Shown here in pieces: positions 33,748-43,277 of a DNA stretch of 64,000 nucleotides (positions are counted from its first letter, which is position 1; every line of letters begins with the position of its first letter). The stretch spans positions 3,994-67,993 of the forward strand of contig DATKQM010000022.1 of the NCBI GenBank assembly GCA_035532735.1, in the 5' to 3' direction. The notes beneath the pieces are model-generated. The model was not told the origin of the DNA and ran no database searches. It saw nothing but the letters and a program-made list of their open reading frames with translations. A program made the position numbers and the translations under genes. This stretch comes from Chersky-840 sp035532735 (lineage in GTDB: Bacteria; Actinomycetota; Acidimicrobiia; Acidimicrobiales; UBA8190).

Positions 33748-34362
33748 TCAGAGATGGAGCAGAAAATGCTCGACTTCTTCGCCGACAGTGACCCGGGTGG
33801 CGACCGGGTCGTCCGCGTTGGCGACGAGCATGGCGGCCTCGTTGAGCGCGGCCAACAGGATGTGCGCGAGGGGTTGGACCGGGCGCGGTGCCAACAGCCC
33901 GGCCCCCATGCAGTGCTCGAGGACTTCGGACACGAGGCCGAGCCCGTAGGTGGCGTCGATCTCGCGCCATTCCTGCCATCCGAGAACAGCAGGTGCATCG
34001 AGGAGCACGATGCGTCGCACCGCCGGGTCCAACGCGGAGTCGAGGAAAGCCAGACAGCCGCGACGGAGATGACCCATGGGGTCGTCGCCGGCCATCGCCG
34101 CGGTGGCGATGTGCGCGGTGAGGTCGGTTTCGACCGCTTCGACCACAGCCCGGAACAGTCCCTTCTTGGTTCCGAAATGGTGCGCGAGCGCGCCGCGTGT
34201 CACCCCGGCGCGCTCGACGATGTCCTCCTGTCCGGCATCGGCGAACCCGCGCTCGGCGAATAGGGCGCGGCCCGCGTCGAGCAGAGCTCGACGCGTTGCC
34301 GAACTCCGCTCGGCCTGAGTCCGACGTGCCGGCTCGTTCGAAGAATTCTCGTTGACACTCAT
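33748..34362 (-). CDS. TetR-family transcriptional repressor
   Basis: The 204-residue protein has the TetR helix-turn-helix (RRALLDAGRALFAERGFADA, EDIVERAGVTRGALAHHFGT) and a helical ligand domain of the TetR_C_33-like kind (MGHLRRGCLAFLDSALDPAV, RRIVLLDAPAVLGWQEWREI). It is divergent from the MDMPI gene with 59 bases between starts that contain direct repeats, so it probably controls that gene and itself. Confidence 0.9.
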   Translation of the reverse strand: MSVNENSSNEPARRTQAERSSATRRALLDAGRALFAERGFADAGQEDIVERAGVTRGALAHHFGTKKGLFRAVVEAVETDLTAHIATAAMAGDDPMGHLRRGCLAFLDSALDPAVRRIVLLDAPAVLGWQEWREIDATYGLGLVSEVLEHCMGAGLLAPRPVQPLAHILLAALNEAAMLVANADDPVATRVTVGEEVEHFLLHL

Positions 34363-34381
34363 CCGGTCCCCAAGTATAAAT

Positions 34382-34400
34382 GCATGTAACCCGCATGTAA
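34382..34400. promoter_or_regulatory. GCATGTAA direct repeats between tetR and MDMPI genes
   Basis: GCATGTAA occurs at 34382-34389 and 34393-34400, an 11-base period equal to about one helical turn, in an A/T-rich patch. ATGCAT inside the first copy is itself palindromic. It sits between the divergent starts and 11 bases before the AGGAGG at 34411-34416, so it is the likely operator of the TetR protein and overlaps the promoter. Confidence 0.55.
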
Positions 34401-34421
34401 GTTATTTCTGAGGAGGACGTC

Positions 34422-35084
34422 ATGACTTTGCCCCGTACCGTCATCATCCCGGGCCTGGTGACTGAGCTCGAGGCCTTCGGGGAGCTCATCGCCCCCCTCG
34501 ATGCGTCGGCGTGGGGGAGTCCCACGCGCTGTCAGGGGTGGACCGTGAGTGACGTCGCCGGACATGTCGTCGGATCCATCGCCGATGTGGTGTCGGGCCG
34601 GCTCGACGGGTTGGGCTCACCCGAGGCGACCGCACGCGAGGTGGCCGAACGCCAGGGTCGGAGCCCGGCCGAATTGGTACAGGAGTTGGCAGCGGTGACG
34701 AAGCTCGCTGCTGAGCTCGCCGCGGTCTTCGACGACGAGACCTGGCAGGGCCCCGGTCCCGGCGGTTACAACGGCACGCTGGGCCAAGGGGTCGAAGCGC
34801 TGTGGTACGACACCTACCTCCACGCCGAGGACGTCCGCGCTGCGCTCGGTCAGCCTTCATGGCGCGGCCCCGGCCTGCGCGCCAGCGTGCACCACGTCGC
34901 CCATGAGCTCGACACGAGGGGTTGGGGCCCGGCCACACTCGCCTTCGACGGATTCGAAGAAGTACCGGTGGGAGCCGGCGGCTCGAAGCACACCGGCGAC
35001 GCTCTCGAGTTCGTCTTGGTGGCCACGGGTCGCGGCGATCCCGGCGCGTTGGGGCCCGACGCCCCGATCAACATCTACGCGTAA
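34422..35084 (+). CDS. maleylpyruvate isomerase-family mycothiol-dependent enzyme (MDMPI/DinB fold)
   Basis: The 220-residue protein begins LPRTVIIPGLVTELEAFGEL and has GWTVSDVAGHVVGSIADVVS, where W-x-x-x-x-x-x-H supplies the first metal histidine, and ALWYDTYLHAEDVRAALG with the later histidine. These match the TIGR03083-type family that uses mycothiol. The substrate is not evident. AGGAGG precedes the ATG. Its expression is probably set by the divergent TetR gene. Confidence 0.82.
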   Translation: MTLPRTVIIPGLVTELEAFGELIAPLDASAWGSPTRCQGWTVSDVAGHVVGSIADVVSGRLDGLGSPEATAREVAERQGRSPAELVQELAAVTKLAAELAAVFDDETWQGPGPGGYNGTLGQGVEALWYDTYLHAEDVRAALGQPSWRGPGLRASVHHVAHELDTRGWGPATLAFDGFEEVPVGAGGSKHTGDALEFVLVATGRGDPGALGPDAPINIYA

Positions 35085-35137
35085 TCGCCCTCGACCCGGG
35101 CTGGGGTCGCTCGCCGGTCGCTCTTACCTCGGGGGGC

Positions 35138-35299
35138 TCAACGCCGTCGTCGCGCCCGCCGCTGCCCCCGAGCGAAGGCGAAGCCTGCCATCCAGAAGAC
35201 GAAGAAGATGATCGCCAGGATCCACAGCAGGTGGACGGCGAACCCGACACCGGCGAACACCACCGCCAGCAACAAGAAGATGGCGATGAGACACCCCAT
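35138..35299 (-). CDS. small hydrophobic membrane protein, 53 residues
   Basis: An ATG at 35299 opens a frame reading MGCLIAIFLLLAVVFAGVGF, then LLWILAIIFFVFWMAGFAFA, and a polybasic tail RGQRRARRRR before TGA at 35140-35138. Two membrane helices with a cytoplasmic basic end resemble the small membrane proteins common in actinobacteria (DUF5670-like). Both flanking genes leave exactly this space. The coiled-coil gene lies 24 bases upstream on the same strand. Confidence 0.65.
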   Translation of the reverse strand: MGCLIAIFLLLAVVFAGVGFAVHLLWILAIIFFVFWMAGFAFARGQRRARRRR

Positions 35300-35323
35300 G
35301 GCGCGATCGCGGGGGCGTCTCGG

Positions 35324-35515
35324 TCAAGCCCCGACGGGGCGGGGAGCAACCTGATTGAAATTCTCGCGGACGTCGCGCAGATGCGACCGGATGCGAGTGA
35401 TCGACGGCACCGTCTCACCGTCGAGCGAGCGGGCCAGTTCCTCGACCGCTTCGGTGAGGTGCGCGACCGCCAACTCGAGGGCGGCGAGACGCTTCGAGAG
35501 CTCTCCTTCTTCCAT
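35324..35515 (-). CDS. small helical hypothetical protein
   Basis: From the ATG at 35515 the 63-residue product is almost wholly helical and heptad-like: MEEGELSKRLAALELAVAHL, EAVEELARSLDGE, then SHLRDVRENFNQ. It is charged and soluble and probably forms a coiled coil. An upstream ATG at 35587 would add 24 residues. It may be co-transcribed with the small membrane protein downstream. I recognise no family. Confidence 0.5.
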   Translation of the reverse strand: MEEGELSKRLAALELAVAHLTEAVEELARSLDGETVPSITRIRSHLRDVRENFNQVAPRPVGA

Positions 35516-35739
35516 GGCGCGCAGTTTACGGCGAACCGGGTCGGCGTCCCGTGACGGCGTGCAATATCCGTCCCGGATCAGGTCCATGCCTGGGACGACA
35601 TCTCCCTCAAGTCGCCGTCCCGAGGTGCCGATAGCAATTTGGGCTGGTGACGGGCAGCTGCCTCGGCCGCCCCCGGTCCTGCCGCCCTGACCAGCACGGA
35701 GCGTGACCTGGCCTTTGGGGCTAATGAGGGCAACGACGG

Positions 35740-38427
35740 GTGCCGATGGTGTTGGGCATGAGGAGACGTCGCAAGAACCATGGACCCGAGATGGACGATC
35801 AAATATTCGTCTCCTCGGCGGACAAAGAGATCTTCACCGCCTCGGTGGACGAACCGGTCCAAGCCGCCGAGGCCGATGAAGTGGTCCCTGCCCCCGCGGC
35901 TGCAGAGCAGATCATCGTCGACGAGGCGCAAGGGCCCGAGCCCGACGGGCAGCCCGTAGCGCGGGGCCGTTCTCGTCGAGGTGTGGCCCGAATCCTGCTC
36001 TCGCTGTTCCTGATCGTCGGTCTGGCCACCGCTGTCTTCGCCAGCTGGCAATGGAAGAACGTCGAATCCCGCCAAGCCCGTCAGTCGTTTCACGAGCAGG
36101 CATCGGGAGTGGCTGCCAAGGTCACCAAGGCGCTCCAGCGTGACATCGACCTCACGACGACGAGCCGGGCGTTGATCGAGCAGAACCCGTACATCACCAA
36201 CGCGCAGCTCGGGTCCCTGTTCTCCACGCTGGCGCCGTCGGGACCCGCCAACGCGTCGGGGATCACCTACATCGAGAAGGTGTCGGCGGCTCAGCTCTTC
36301 TACTACCGGGTGGCGATCGCGACGGACCCCACCAGCGCGGTGAGCGCCGGGACGCCCTTTGCCATCACCCCGAGCACCGCCCAGGCCCCCTACTGCTTCA
36401 CCAGGCTCCTGGCCCTTCGCAGCTCACTCAAAAGTGCCGGTGACGTCGCGCTTCCCCCCGGTCTCGACTGGTGCTCCACATCCGCGAACGCGGCGTTGGT
36501 CTCATCGCGTGGTTCAGGCCAACTGACGGTGACAAAGCTGCTCGGGGCCGACGAAAGTCAGATGCTGGGGATCCAGTCTCAGGCCGGCACCGCACCGGGG
36601 AACGCCGCGATCGAGAGCCTCAAGACTCTCGACCAAGCGTTCAACTCGACAATCGTCGTCGTCGCACCTGTCTATACAGGGCCTACGCCGAGCACGGTGT
36701 CAGGACGCCTCAACGCACTCGAAGGGTGGGTCGGAGGAATCTTCGATGCCGCGCCGATCCTCAGGGCGGCCGTGGGCCCGAACAGCAATCTGGCTGTGAC
36801 CCTGACCCGGGTGAACGGCGGGAACAAGCCTCTCGTCCTGGCCACCAACAACAGCTCGACTGCCCTGGGCGGGCTCGTCGACGCCATCCCGACCAGCGCC
36901 AACGGGCAGTGGGTCGTGACCGTACGTCAGCCGCTCGTGGCCGGATCCGCCACCGGCGGTACCACGGGATTGATGATCGGCGGCGCCATCGCGCTCGCCA
37001 CCTTGATCTTGTTCTTCGTCCTACGCTCCCTTGTCGTCACCCGCCGCCGTGCTCTCGACGAGGCGGCCGAGCAGACCGATGAGCTCCAACACATGGCATG
37101 GCACGACCCTCTGACCGGGCTGCCCAACCTGACACTCGTCGTCGACCGCGCCGAGCAGATGCTCATCCGGAGCCGGCGCAGCCAGCTGCCCTGTGCAGCC
37201 CTGACCCTCGGCATCGACCGGTTCAAGGAGTTCAACGACGCCAACGGGTACGAGACCGGTGACGAGCTGCTGAAGGCGGTCGGTGATCGGCTGGGTGCGG
37301 TGTTGCGCGAGGCCGACACCATCGGACGGGTACGTGGTGACGAGTTCGTCGTCCTGACCGACGGGGCCTCGTTGGCAGCCGGGCCCGAGCTCGTCGCCGA
37401 GCGGATCCTCGATGTCATCAAGGAGCCGTTCTTCCTCGGAGAGAGCCGCCTTGAGCCCTTCGTCATCTCCGCCTCTGTCGGGGTCGCCCTCGGGCCGCGC
37501 GTCGACGGCGAGCACCTGCTCCGTGACGCCGACACCGCCCTCTCCCAGGCCAAAGAGGCGGGCAAGGGTCGTTACGCGTTGTTCGGACAAGACATGCCCC
37601 AGGCGATCGAAAGTCGCCTGGCGTTCGAGAACGAGCTGCGCAGCGCGGTGGCGACCGATCAGTTCTTCCTCCGCTACCAACCTATCTTCGACATCGAGAC
37701 GCGAACCACCACGGGAGTCGAGGCGCTTCTTCGCTGGCAGCATCCCACTCGCCGTGTCATTCCGCCCGACCATTTCCTCCCCTTGCTCGAGGAGAGTGGC
37801 CTGATCATCCCCCTCGGTCGTTGGGTGATCCAAGAGGCTTGCCGCCAGGGCGTGGCTCTGCACAACAGCGGGTATCTCATCTCGATGTCCGTGAACATCT
37901 CGGCTCGCCAACTCGAGTCCGAAGACCTGGTCAAAGATGTCCGCGAGGCGCTGGCGGTGTCGGGGTTCGAGCCCAACGCCTTGGTGCTCGAGATCACCGA
38001 GACCACCATCATGCGCGACACCGCGCTCATGGTCGACCGGCTCATCGCCCTCAAGGGCCTCGGAGTCCGGATCGCCATCGACGACTTCGGGACGGGATAC
38101 TCGTCGCTCGCCTATCTGCGGCAGTTCCCCGTCGACATCCTCAAGATCGACCGCTCGTTCATCAGCTCCCTGGCGACGACACGCGACTCGTCGATGCTGA
38201 TCCACACCCTCGTCCAGTTCGGCAAGACCCTGGGCCTCGAGACCATCGCCGAGGGGATCGAGGAGGAGGACCAGATGGACCCGCTCCTCGCCGAACAGTG
38301 CGACACGGGCCAGGGCTTCCTCTACGGCCGCCCGTTGTCGCCGACCCAACTCGACATCTTCCTGCGCACCCATCTCACCCAGGAGCCCCCGCTGTGGGTG
38401 GTCCCTCCCAAGCAGGTCTCCAGGTAG
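35740..38427 (+). CDS. membrane GGDEF-EAL protein with periplasmic sensor and altered RGDEF
   Basis: The 895-residue protein has an acidic cytoplasmic N-terminus, a first helix (RILLSLFLIVGLATAVFASW), an extracellular CHASE-like region of about 300 residues (FHEQASGVAAKVTKALQRDI; YIEKVSAAQLFYYRVAIA) and a second helix (LMIGGAIALATLILFFVLRS). The GGDEF motif is RGDEF (near 531), which usually lowers or abolishes cyclase activity. The EAL domain is intact (GVEALLRWQHP near 659, DDFGTGYSSLAYLRQF). It is therefore more likely a c-di-GMP phosphodiesterase. An ATG at 35758 is an alternative start. Confidence 0.9.
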   Translation: MPMVLGMRRRRKNHGPEMDDQIFVSSADKEIFTASVDEPVQAAEADEVVPAPAAAEQIIVDEAQGPEPDGQPVARGRSRRGVARILLSLFLIVGLATAVFASWQWKNVESRQARQSFHEQASGVAAKVTKALQRDIDLTTTSRALIEQNPYITNAQLGSLFSTLAPSGPANASGITYIEKVSAAQLFYYRVAIATDPTSAVSAGTPFAITPSTAQAPYCFTRLLALRSSLKSAGDVALPPGLDWCSTSANAALVSSRGSGQLTVTKLLGADESQMLGIQSQAGTAPGNAAIESLKTLDQAFNSTIVVVAPVYTGPTPSTVSGRLNALEGWVGGIFDAAPILRAAVGPNSNLAVTLTRVNGGNKPLVLATNNSSTALGGLVDAIPTSANGQWVVTVRQPLVAGSATGGTTGLMIGGAIALATLILFFVLRSLVVTRRRALDEAAEQTDELQHMAWHDPLTGLPNLTLVVDRAEQMLIRSRRSQLPCAALTLGIDRFKEFNDANGYETGDELLKAVGDRLGAVLREADTIGRVRGDEFVVLTDGASLAAGPELVAERILDVIKEPFFLGESRLEPFVISASVGVALGPRVDGEHLLRDADTALSQAKEAGKGRYALFGQDMPQAIESRLAFENELRSAVATDQFFLRYQPIFDIETRTTTGVEALLRWQHPTRRVIPPDHFLPLLEESGLIIPLGRWVIQEACRQGVALHNSGYLISMSVNISARQLESEDLVKDVREALAVSGFEPNALVLEITETTIMRDTALMVDRLIALKGLGVRIAIDDFGTGYSSLAYLRQFPVDILKIDRSFISSLATTRDSSMLIHTLVQFGKTLGLETIAEGIEEEDQMDPLLAEQCDTGQGFLYGRPLSPTQLDIFLRTHLTQEPPLWVVPPKQVSR

Positions 38428-38549
38428 TCGTACCGACGTCGGCGCCCGGAAGCGTCTGGCCAGGTACGGATGCCATGATGGACGTCGGGTCGCCGGGTCG
38501 CCGGGTCGACATGGCGTAGCCCGGGGGCCATCGCCCAGGGAGGGACGAC

Positions 38550-39749
38550 GTGAGAGTGACAGCGCCGGTCAGCGAGTGGGGGAGCGACTTCGACGTGCTC
38601 GACCCCCGGTACGTCGCCGACCCGTTCGGGATCTGGGACCAGCTCCGCACCAGCTGCCCCATCGCGCACACCGATCGCCGGGGGAGCACGTGGCTGCCCA
38701 CTCGCTACGAAGACGTGACCGCCATCGCACACGACATCGACCACTTCAGCTCGCTCGAGGTCGCCGTCATCCCCTTCGAGGGTGAAGAGCCCGACGAGCC
38801 CGTCCTCCCCTACGGGCTGCCGCCCATCTCGGCCGATCCGCCCCTGCACACCTGGACCCGTCGCTTGCTCCTGCCCTGGTTCTCGCACAACCGCGTGGAG
38901 AGCTACGAGGCCATGACCCGTGGCCTGTGCTCGGGGCTGATCGACGGCTTCATCGCCGATGGCCGGGCCGACGCCGCCTCGGACTACGCCCAGCAGATCC
39001 CGGTCCGGGTGATCGCCCACATTCTGGGGGTCAGTCCCGACCTCTCCGACACCTTCACGGGCTGGGTGCGCGACGTCCTCGAGTTCGCCGACGACCACGA
39101 CCGGCGCGTCAACGGCATCCAGGGCCTGCTGGAGTACTTCATCGGTGAGGTGGCCAAGCGGCGGCTCGAGCCCGGCGACGACCTCTTGAGCGAGCTTCTG
39201 CGCACCGACGTCGACGGTGCACCCATCGAGGACAGCCTCGTGCTGGGCGCGGCCGCCCTGGTGCTCATCGCCGGGGTCGACACGACCTGGAGCGCGATCG
39301 GCTCGTCGCTATGGCACCTGGGGACCCATCCGGCGGATCGCAAACGCATGGTCGAGGACCCCGAGGTGATGTCGCTCGCCGTCGAGGAACTGCTGCGCGC
39401 CTACTCACCGGTGACCATGGCCCGCATCGTGACCACCGACGTCGACTTCGCAGGGTGCCCCATGAAGGCGGGGGACAAGATCCTCATGAACTTCCCGGCC
39501 GCCAACCGCGATCCCGAGGTGTTCGAGGACGCCGACGAGGTGATTCTCGACCGTGCCCACAACCGGCACGTGGCCTTCGGGTCGGGCATCCACCGCTGTG
39601 CCGGGTCCAACCTGGCCCGGATGGAACTGCGCGTGGCCCTCGAGGAGTGGTTGCGCCGGATCCCCGAGTTCGCATTGGCCGACGGTGAGGAAGTCACCTG
39701 GGCCGGTGGTCAGGTGCGGGGCCCACGGTTGCTCCCGGTGGTGTTCTGA
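38550..39749 (+). CDS. cytochrome P450
   Basis: A GTG after AGGGAGG gives 399 residues with the I-helix LVLIAGVDTTWSAIGSSLWH, E-x-x-R in EELLRAYSPV and the heme loop FGSGIHRCAGSNLARME with Cys350. It overlaps the following ferredoxin gene as TGATG, a self-contained P450/ferredoxin pair. The substrate is not identifiable. Confidence 0.92.
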   Translation: MRVTAPVSEWGSDFDVLDPRYVADPFGIWDQLRTSCPIAHTDRRGSTWLPTRYEDVTAIAHDIDHFSSLEVAVIPFEGEEPDEPVLPYGLPPISADPPLHTWTRRLLLPWFSHNRVESYEAMTRGLCSGLIDGFIADGRADAASDYAQQIPVRVIAHILGVSPDLSDTFTGWVRDVLEFADDHDRRVNGIQGLLEYFIGEVAKRRLEPGDDLLSELLRTDVDGAPIEDSLVLGAAALVLIAGVDTTWSAIGSSLWHLGTHPADRKRMVEDPEVMSLAVEELLRAYSPVTMARIVTTDVDFAGCPMKAGDKILMNFPAANRDPEVFEDADEVILDRAHNRHVAFGSGIHRCAGSNLARMELRVALEEWLRRIPEFALADGEEVTWAGGQVRGPRLLPVVF

Positions 39750-39940
39750 TGAAGATCCGGGTCGACCCCGACAAGTGTCAGGGTCATGCACGGTGCTACG
39801 GGCTCGCCCCCGAACTCTTCGAGGTCGACGACTACGGCTTGTCGACGGTGGTCGGTGACGGCTCGGTGCCACCCGAGCTCGAGGACCGGGCCCGTCTGGC
39901 CATCGCCAACTGTCCCGAGTTCGCCATCGAGGAGATCTGA
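39749..39940 (+). CDS. [3Fe-4S]-type ferredoxin partner of the P450
   Basis: A 63-residue ferredoxin with C10, C16 and C55 in the spacing CxxHxxC ... C. His13 replaces the second cysteine, as in many P450-associated actinobacterial ferredoxins that hold a 3Fe-4S or His-ligated 4Fe-4S cluster. The start overlaps the P450 stop (TGATG), so electron donor and oxygenase are made together. No reductase is adjacent. Confidence 0.92.
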   Translation: MKIRVDPDKCQGHARCYGLAPELFEVDDYGLSTVVGDGSVPPELEDRARLAIANCPEFAIEEI

Positions 39941-39947
39941 GCCCGAC

Positions 39948-42236
39948 TCAGTTCTGGTTGGCCATCTTCGAGTAGGACCGGCACGGCTCGCCCCGCAGGG
40001 CCCCGCACGCAGGCATGGTGGCAGTGGGGACGACGCCACCGACGATGTTGACGGCCAGAGACGAGGCGGTGGCCGCACCGAGCGACAGCGTGTCGGTGAC
40101 CGAACCGTGGGTCGCCGGAGTGGCGAACGCCCACGCCGGTCGGTCGCCGCCCGGTGCCGAGACCACGATCCGCAGCCGGGTCCCGGCCCGGAACGAGTGA
40201 GCGATGGGATCGATCGGGATCCGCACCAGCGCGGCTTTCCCGGTCGGCAAATTGTGGCGATCGGCCTTCAAATACTTGGGCACGGGGTCGAGGGCCGTCG
40301 AGGACGCCGAGAGCGTGGCGTTGGAGCTGCGGAGGAACCCGGAGGTGACGTACTCCTCTTGGGTCTCACCGGGTCGGACCTCGGTCACCGTCACCTGGAG
40401 ATCGGTCGTCGGTGCCGAGGAACGGAGCCACAGGTCCAGACTGGCCGGGCCCACGATCGTGGTGGGTGACGCGAAGGCGGGCGTCTCGAAGGCCACCCCG
40501 TTGGCGGCGGGCACCGGCGTCCAGTTGTAGGGCGGTTGCGCCGCCCATGCGTTGCCCGACGGGAGGTCGATGGCAGGGCGCACCGACGGGTCGGGTTTGA
40601 ACGACACTCGGGAGGCCGACGGCTTGGCCGTGGCCAACGTCCCCCCCGAAGCAAGGTAGTAGCGGGTCACCCTGGCGTGTGGCGGCCATTGGGAGTAGTG
40701 GGCTTCGAAGGTGGGCTGGAGGGCCCCGGGCCCCAGGTCCCCGCCTCCGTTGTCGAAGAGCACCCGCAGGCGCGGGTCCTGGGCGGCGAAATCGGACTTG
40801 GCCTGAGACACCGAGGCGTCGCTCGTGAACCGCACCGGGGGCGGAGCTATGGACTTGGCCCCTCCGGTGGCCTGCGCGTAGACCTCGGGCGCGAGCAGAT
40901 CGAGGAACGGGTTCTGGGTGGGCACCCGGCCCGCCACGTAGATGTCGAGGAACTCGAGCCAGCGCGACAACGTGTCGGGGCCCAGCGAATCGATGTGGGT
41001 CCCGTTGAGCATGGTGACGTACACGCTCTTGTCGTGGTTGAGGGCGGTGATCAGCGCCGGCCACTGCGGGCCCGTCTGCTCGTCCTCGAGGCTGCCGACG
41101 AGAAACACCGGCACCTTGACATGCGTGGCCCAGACCGCAGGAGAACGTTGGTCGAAGAGCGATGGCACGCGGCTGAGGCCGGGCCCGACCAACGACTCGA
41201 GTTGCTGCGCCTCGGGGTGCAGGACCTGGTTGGCGAGGCACCTGGTGTCCCCGGTGGCGATCTCGGCGGTCGCCCAGGGCTGGCCCCCTTTGGGTGCGGC
41301 TTCGGCGTCGACCTTGCGCTGGGCAATCCAGCTGGCGGCGAAGCCGCTGTTGTAGATCCCGCCCGGGTAGCCGGTCGAGAAGAGGTCGTCTGTCGAGCTG
41401 AGCGGGGTGATGGCGGCCAGGTCCGGGGGGTCGGTGCCCGCCACCTCGAACTGGGAGATGCCCGAGTAGGAGATGCCGACCATGCCGACCTTGTGGTGCA
41501 GCGCCCAGGACTGGGACCCGACGGTCTGGATCATGTCGTAGCCGTCGTAGTCAGTGGGCAGTCCGAAGAGGTCGAAGGCGCCCCCCGAGCACCCCGTGCC
41601 GCGCATCTGCATGCTCACGGTCGCGAATCCGAGCAGCGGCGCGATGACGCTTCCCACGATGGTGGCAGAGTCCGGCAGCAACGCGTCGCTCGACGGCGCC
41701 TTGCCCAGGAGCGAGTCGAGCAGGCTGTGAGGGGCGGCGGTGGCGTATCCCGAATCCTCGATGACGGTGGGGAAGGGGCCGTCGGCGAGGGTCTTTCCTG
41801 GCGGAAGTCGCACCGTGGCGGCGATGGAAATCCCGTCACGCATCTTCACGTAGTTGAGCCCGGCATGGAGATGTTGTCCCGAATAGAGACCAGCGGGGGG
41901 AGTCGAGGTAGCCGACAGCACGGCGAAGGGCGCTGTCTTACGGTGTTTCCCGCCTGTCTCTTCGAACCGCAGTCCACGCCCGGCCCGAATGTTGCGGATG
42001 ATGATGCCGCCCAGCTTGTCGACGACCCCGGAGCCCACCGTCGAACCCGATCCGTCGATCAGCGTGAGGTGCTCGCCGGGGGTGGCCCCGATGGCGTAGG
42101 CCTCGCCGATGGACCCGTGCCCTTGGAACGGAGTCGTGGCGAAGCTCGGAGTCGAGGTTGTCGCCACGAACATGGCGGCCGTGACGATGCCGGCCGATAT
42201 GGCGGCCGCCAGCCGCTTTGTCAGGATCCCCCGCAC
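39948..42236 (-). CDS. secreted CocE/NonD-family alpha/beta hydrolase (X-Pro dipeptidyl peptidase-like)
   Basis: The 762-residue protein has a signal peptide (1 to about 34, ending SFATT), an S15-type hydrolase domain with TVRLPPGKTLADGPFPTVIE, MRGTGCSGGAFDLFG and nucleophile Ser256 in GISYSG, and a C-terminal jelly-roll (ASPTTIVGPASLDLWLRSSA; FRAGTRLRIVVSAPGGDRP). CocE-like enzymes cleave esters or N-terminal X-Pro dipeptides. It is longer at the N-terminus than cytoplasmic CocE. The gene converges on the ferredoxin gene with seven bases between stops. Confidence 0.87.
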   Translation of the reverse strand: MRGILTKRLAAAISAGIVTAAMFVATTSTPSFATTPFQGHGSIGEAYAIGATPGEHLTLIDGSGSTVGSGVVDKLGGIIIRNIRAGRGLRFEETGGKHRKTAPFAVLSATSTPPAGLYSGQHLHAGLNYVKMRDGISIAATVRLPPGKTLADGPFPTVIEDSGYATAAPHSLLDSLLGKAPSSDALLPDSATIVGSVIAPLLGFATVSMQMRGTGCSGGAFDLFGLPTDYDGYDMIQTVGSQSWALHHKVGMVGISYSGISQFEVAGTDPPDLAAITPLSSTDDLFSTGYPGGIYNSGFAASWIAQRKVDAEAAPKGGQPWATAEIATGDTRCLANQVLHPEAQQLESLVGPGLSRVPSLFDQRSPAVWATHVKVPVFLVGSLEDEQTGPQWPALITALNHDKSVYVTMLNGTHIDSLGPDTLSRWLEFLDIYVAGRVPTQNPFLDLLAPEVYAQATGGAKSIAPPPVRFTSDASVSQAKSDFAAQDPRLRVLFDNGGGDLGPGALQPTFEAHYSQWPPHARVTRYYLASGGTLATAKPSASRVSFKPDPSVRPAIDLPSGNAWAAQPPYNWTPVPAANGVAFETPAFASPTTIVGPASLDLWLRSSAPTTDLQVTVTEVRPGETQEEYVTSGFLRSSNATLSASSTALDPVPKYLKADRHNLPTGKAALVRIPIDPIAHSFRAGTRLRIVVSAPGGDRPAWAFATPATHGSVTDTLSLGAATASSLAVNIVGGVVPTATMPACGALRGEPCRSYSKMANQN

Positions 42237-42320
42237 GCACCTCTCCCATCGCGCCCGCCACCCACGAGGGCGGTACGAATCGCGTCGCCAGGGTAGTCGG
42301 AGAAGACGAGACGGTGATTT

Positions 42321-42488
42321 CTAGGCAGCCTCGACGATCAGGCGGACGAGCCTGCCGTTGACGCGGCGGAGCACCGATGCCGGCCGGTCAGATTGGGCCA
42401 CCGCGGCCAGTGCGAGCACATCCTGGCCGAGATCCTCAGCCAAGACGGCTTGTTCATACCCGTTCGATCCGGTGTCGCTGGTTGCCAT
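42321..42488 (-). CDS. small hypothetical protein
   Basis: From the ATG at 42488, after a G-rich stretch, a 55-residue frame reads MATSDTGSNGYEQAVLAEDL, then LALAAVAQSDRPASVLRRVN, ending VRLIVEAA. It is soluble and helical. It could be a true small gene between the two envelope genes or chance; only composition and position support it. Confidence 0.35.
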   Translation of the reverse strand: MATSDTGSNGYEQAVLAEDLGQDVLALAAVAQSDRPASVLRRVNGRLVRLIVEAA

Positions 42489-42548
42489 CGCCTTCGTCCC
42501 CCCGACCTGATCCTGGGACGCGGGGATCAACTCGTCTCCAAGCGATGG

Positions 42549-43277
42549 TCAACTATTCGGCAACGGCGGGGGCGAGCCTGTGCCGAATGGCCCCACATCG
42601 AAGCCGGTGATCCCGTAGGTGAAGCGCAACGGTTCGGGCACGAGCAAGGGGCTCGAGGTCCTCGGGGGCGTGATCTGGAGCCACTTGCCCTCGTAGCAGG
42701 CGTTGGGGGTGGCCGTCGGACCCGAGCCCGGGGTCAGGATGATGTCGCAGGTGTCGGGATAGGAGAGCTCGAACCACGCGCGCGCCTCGGGTGCCACGAT
42801 GACGCGCCCGGGGGCAGCGGGGGCCGACCCGGTGCTGACGCCCATCGTGGCCACATCTTGGGTGGCGGCTGGCAGTGCGGTCCCGTTGGCGCTGTTCACC
42901 GCCAGGCCGGGATAGCCCAGCAGCGTGCAGGCGGACGCCGAGATATTCGTCAACGACACCGTCTCGTAGGTGGTCCCGCTGATCGCCCTCCAGTTCGACA
43001 CGGTGCCGCTGAGCTGTCCACTCACACAGTTGGGCGGCCCGGACACGGTCGTGGTCGTCGTCGAACTCGAGACCGAAGCGTTGTCGGCCTTAGCCGTGCG
43101 GGCGGGCGACGCGTAGTACTTGCGCAAGGACAGCACCATCCGGTCGATGCCGAAGGCGGCGCCGCCGACAGCAACGATCACCAACATCACGAGCGCTCCG
43201 AAGCGGACGCGGCGCCACAGCCGGCGCCGCCGGACGCGGCGCCGCACCATCTCTTGGACCGACTCCGGGTTCGTCAT
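42549..43277 (-). CDS. membrane-anchored DUF4232-like protein
   Basis: The 242-residue protein has a very basic N-terminus (MVRRRVRRRRLWRRVRFG), one membrane helix (LVMLVIVAVGGAAFGI), a Ser/Thr-rich linker and an extracellular domain with NCVSGQLSGTVSNWRAISG, LTNISASACTLLGYPGLAVN and further cysteines that fit the DUF4232 pattern. Its role is unknown. Confidence 0.7.
   Translation of the reverse strand: MTNPESVQEMVRRRVRRRRLWRRVRFGALVMLVIVAVGGAAFGIDRMVLSLRKYYASPARTAKADNASVSSSTTTTTVSGPPNCVSGQLSGTVSNWRAISGTTYETVSLTNISASACTLLGYPGLAVNSANGTALPAATQDVATMGVSTGSAPAAPGRVIVAPEARAWFELSYPDTCDIILTPGSGPTATPNACYEGKWLQITPPRTSSPLLVPEPLRFTYGITGFDVGPFGTGSPPPLPNS

Noticed and set aside
38470..38520. GTCGCCGGGTCGCCGGGTCG repeat as a regulatory site
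   Set aside because: A short low-complexity run common in this GC-rich DNA, with no positional meaning.
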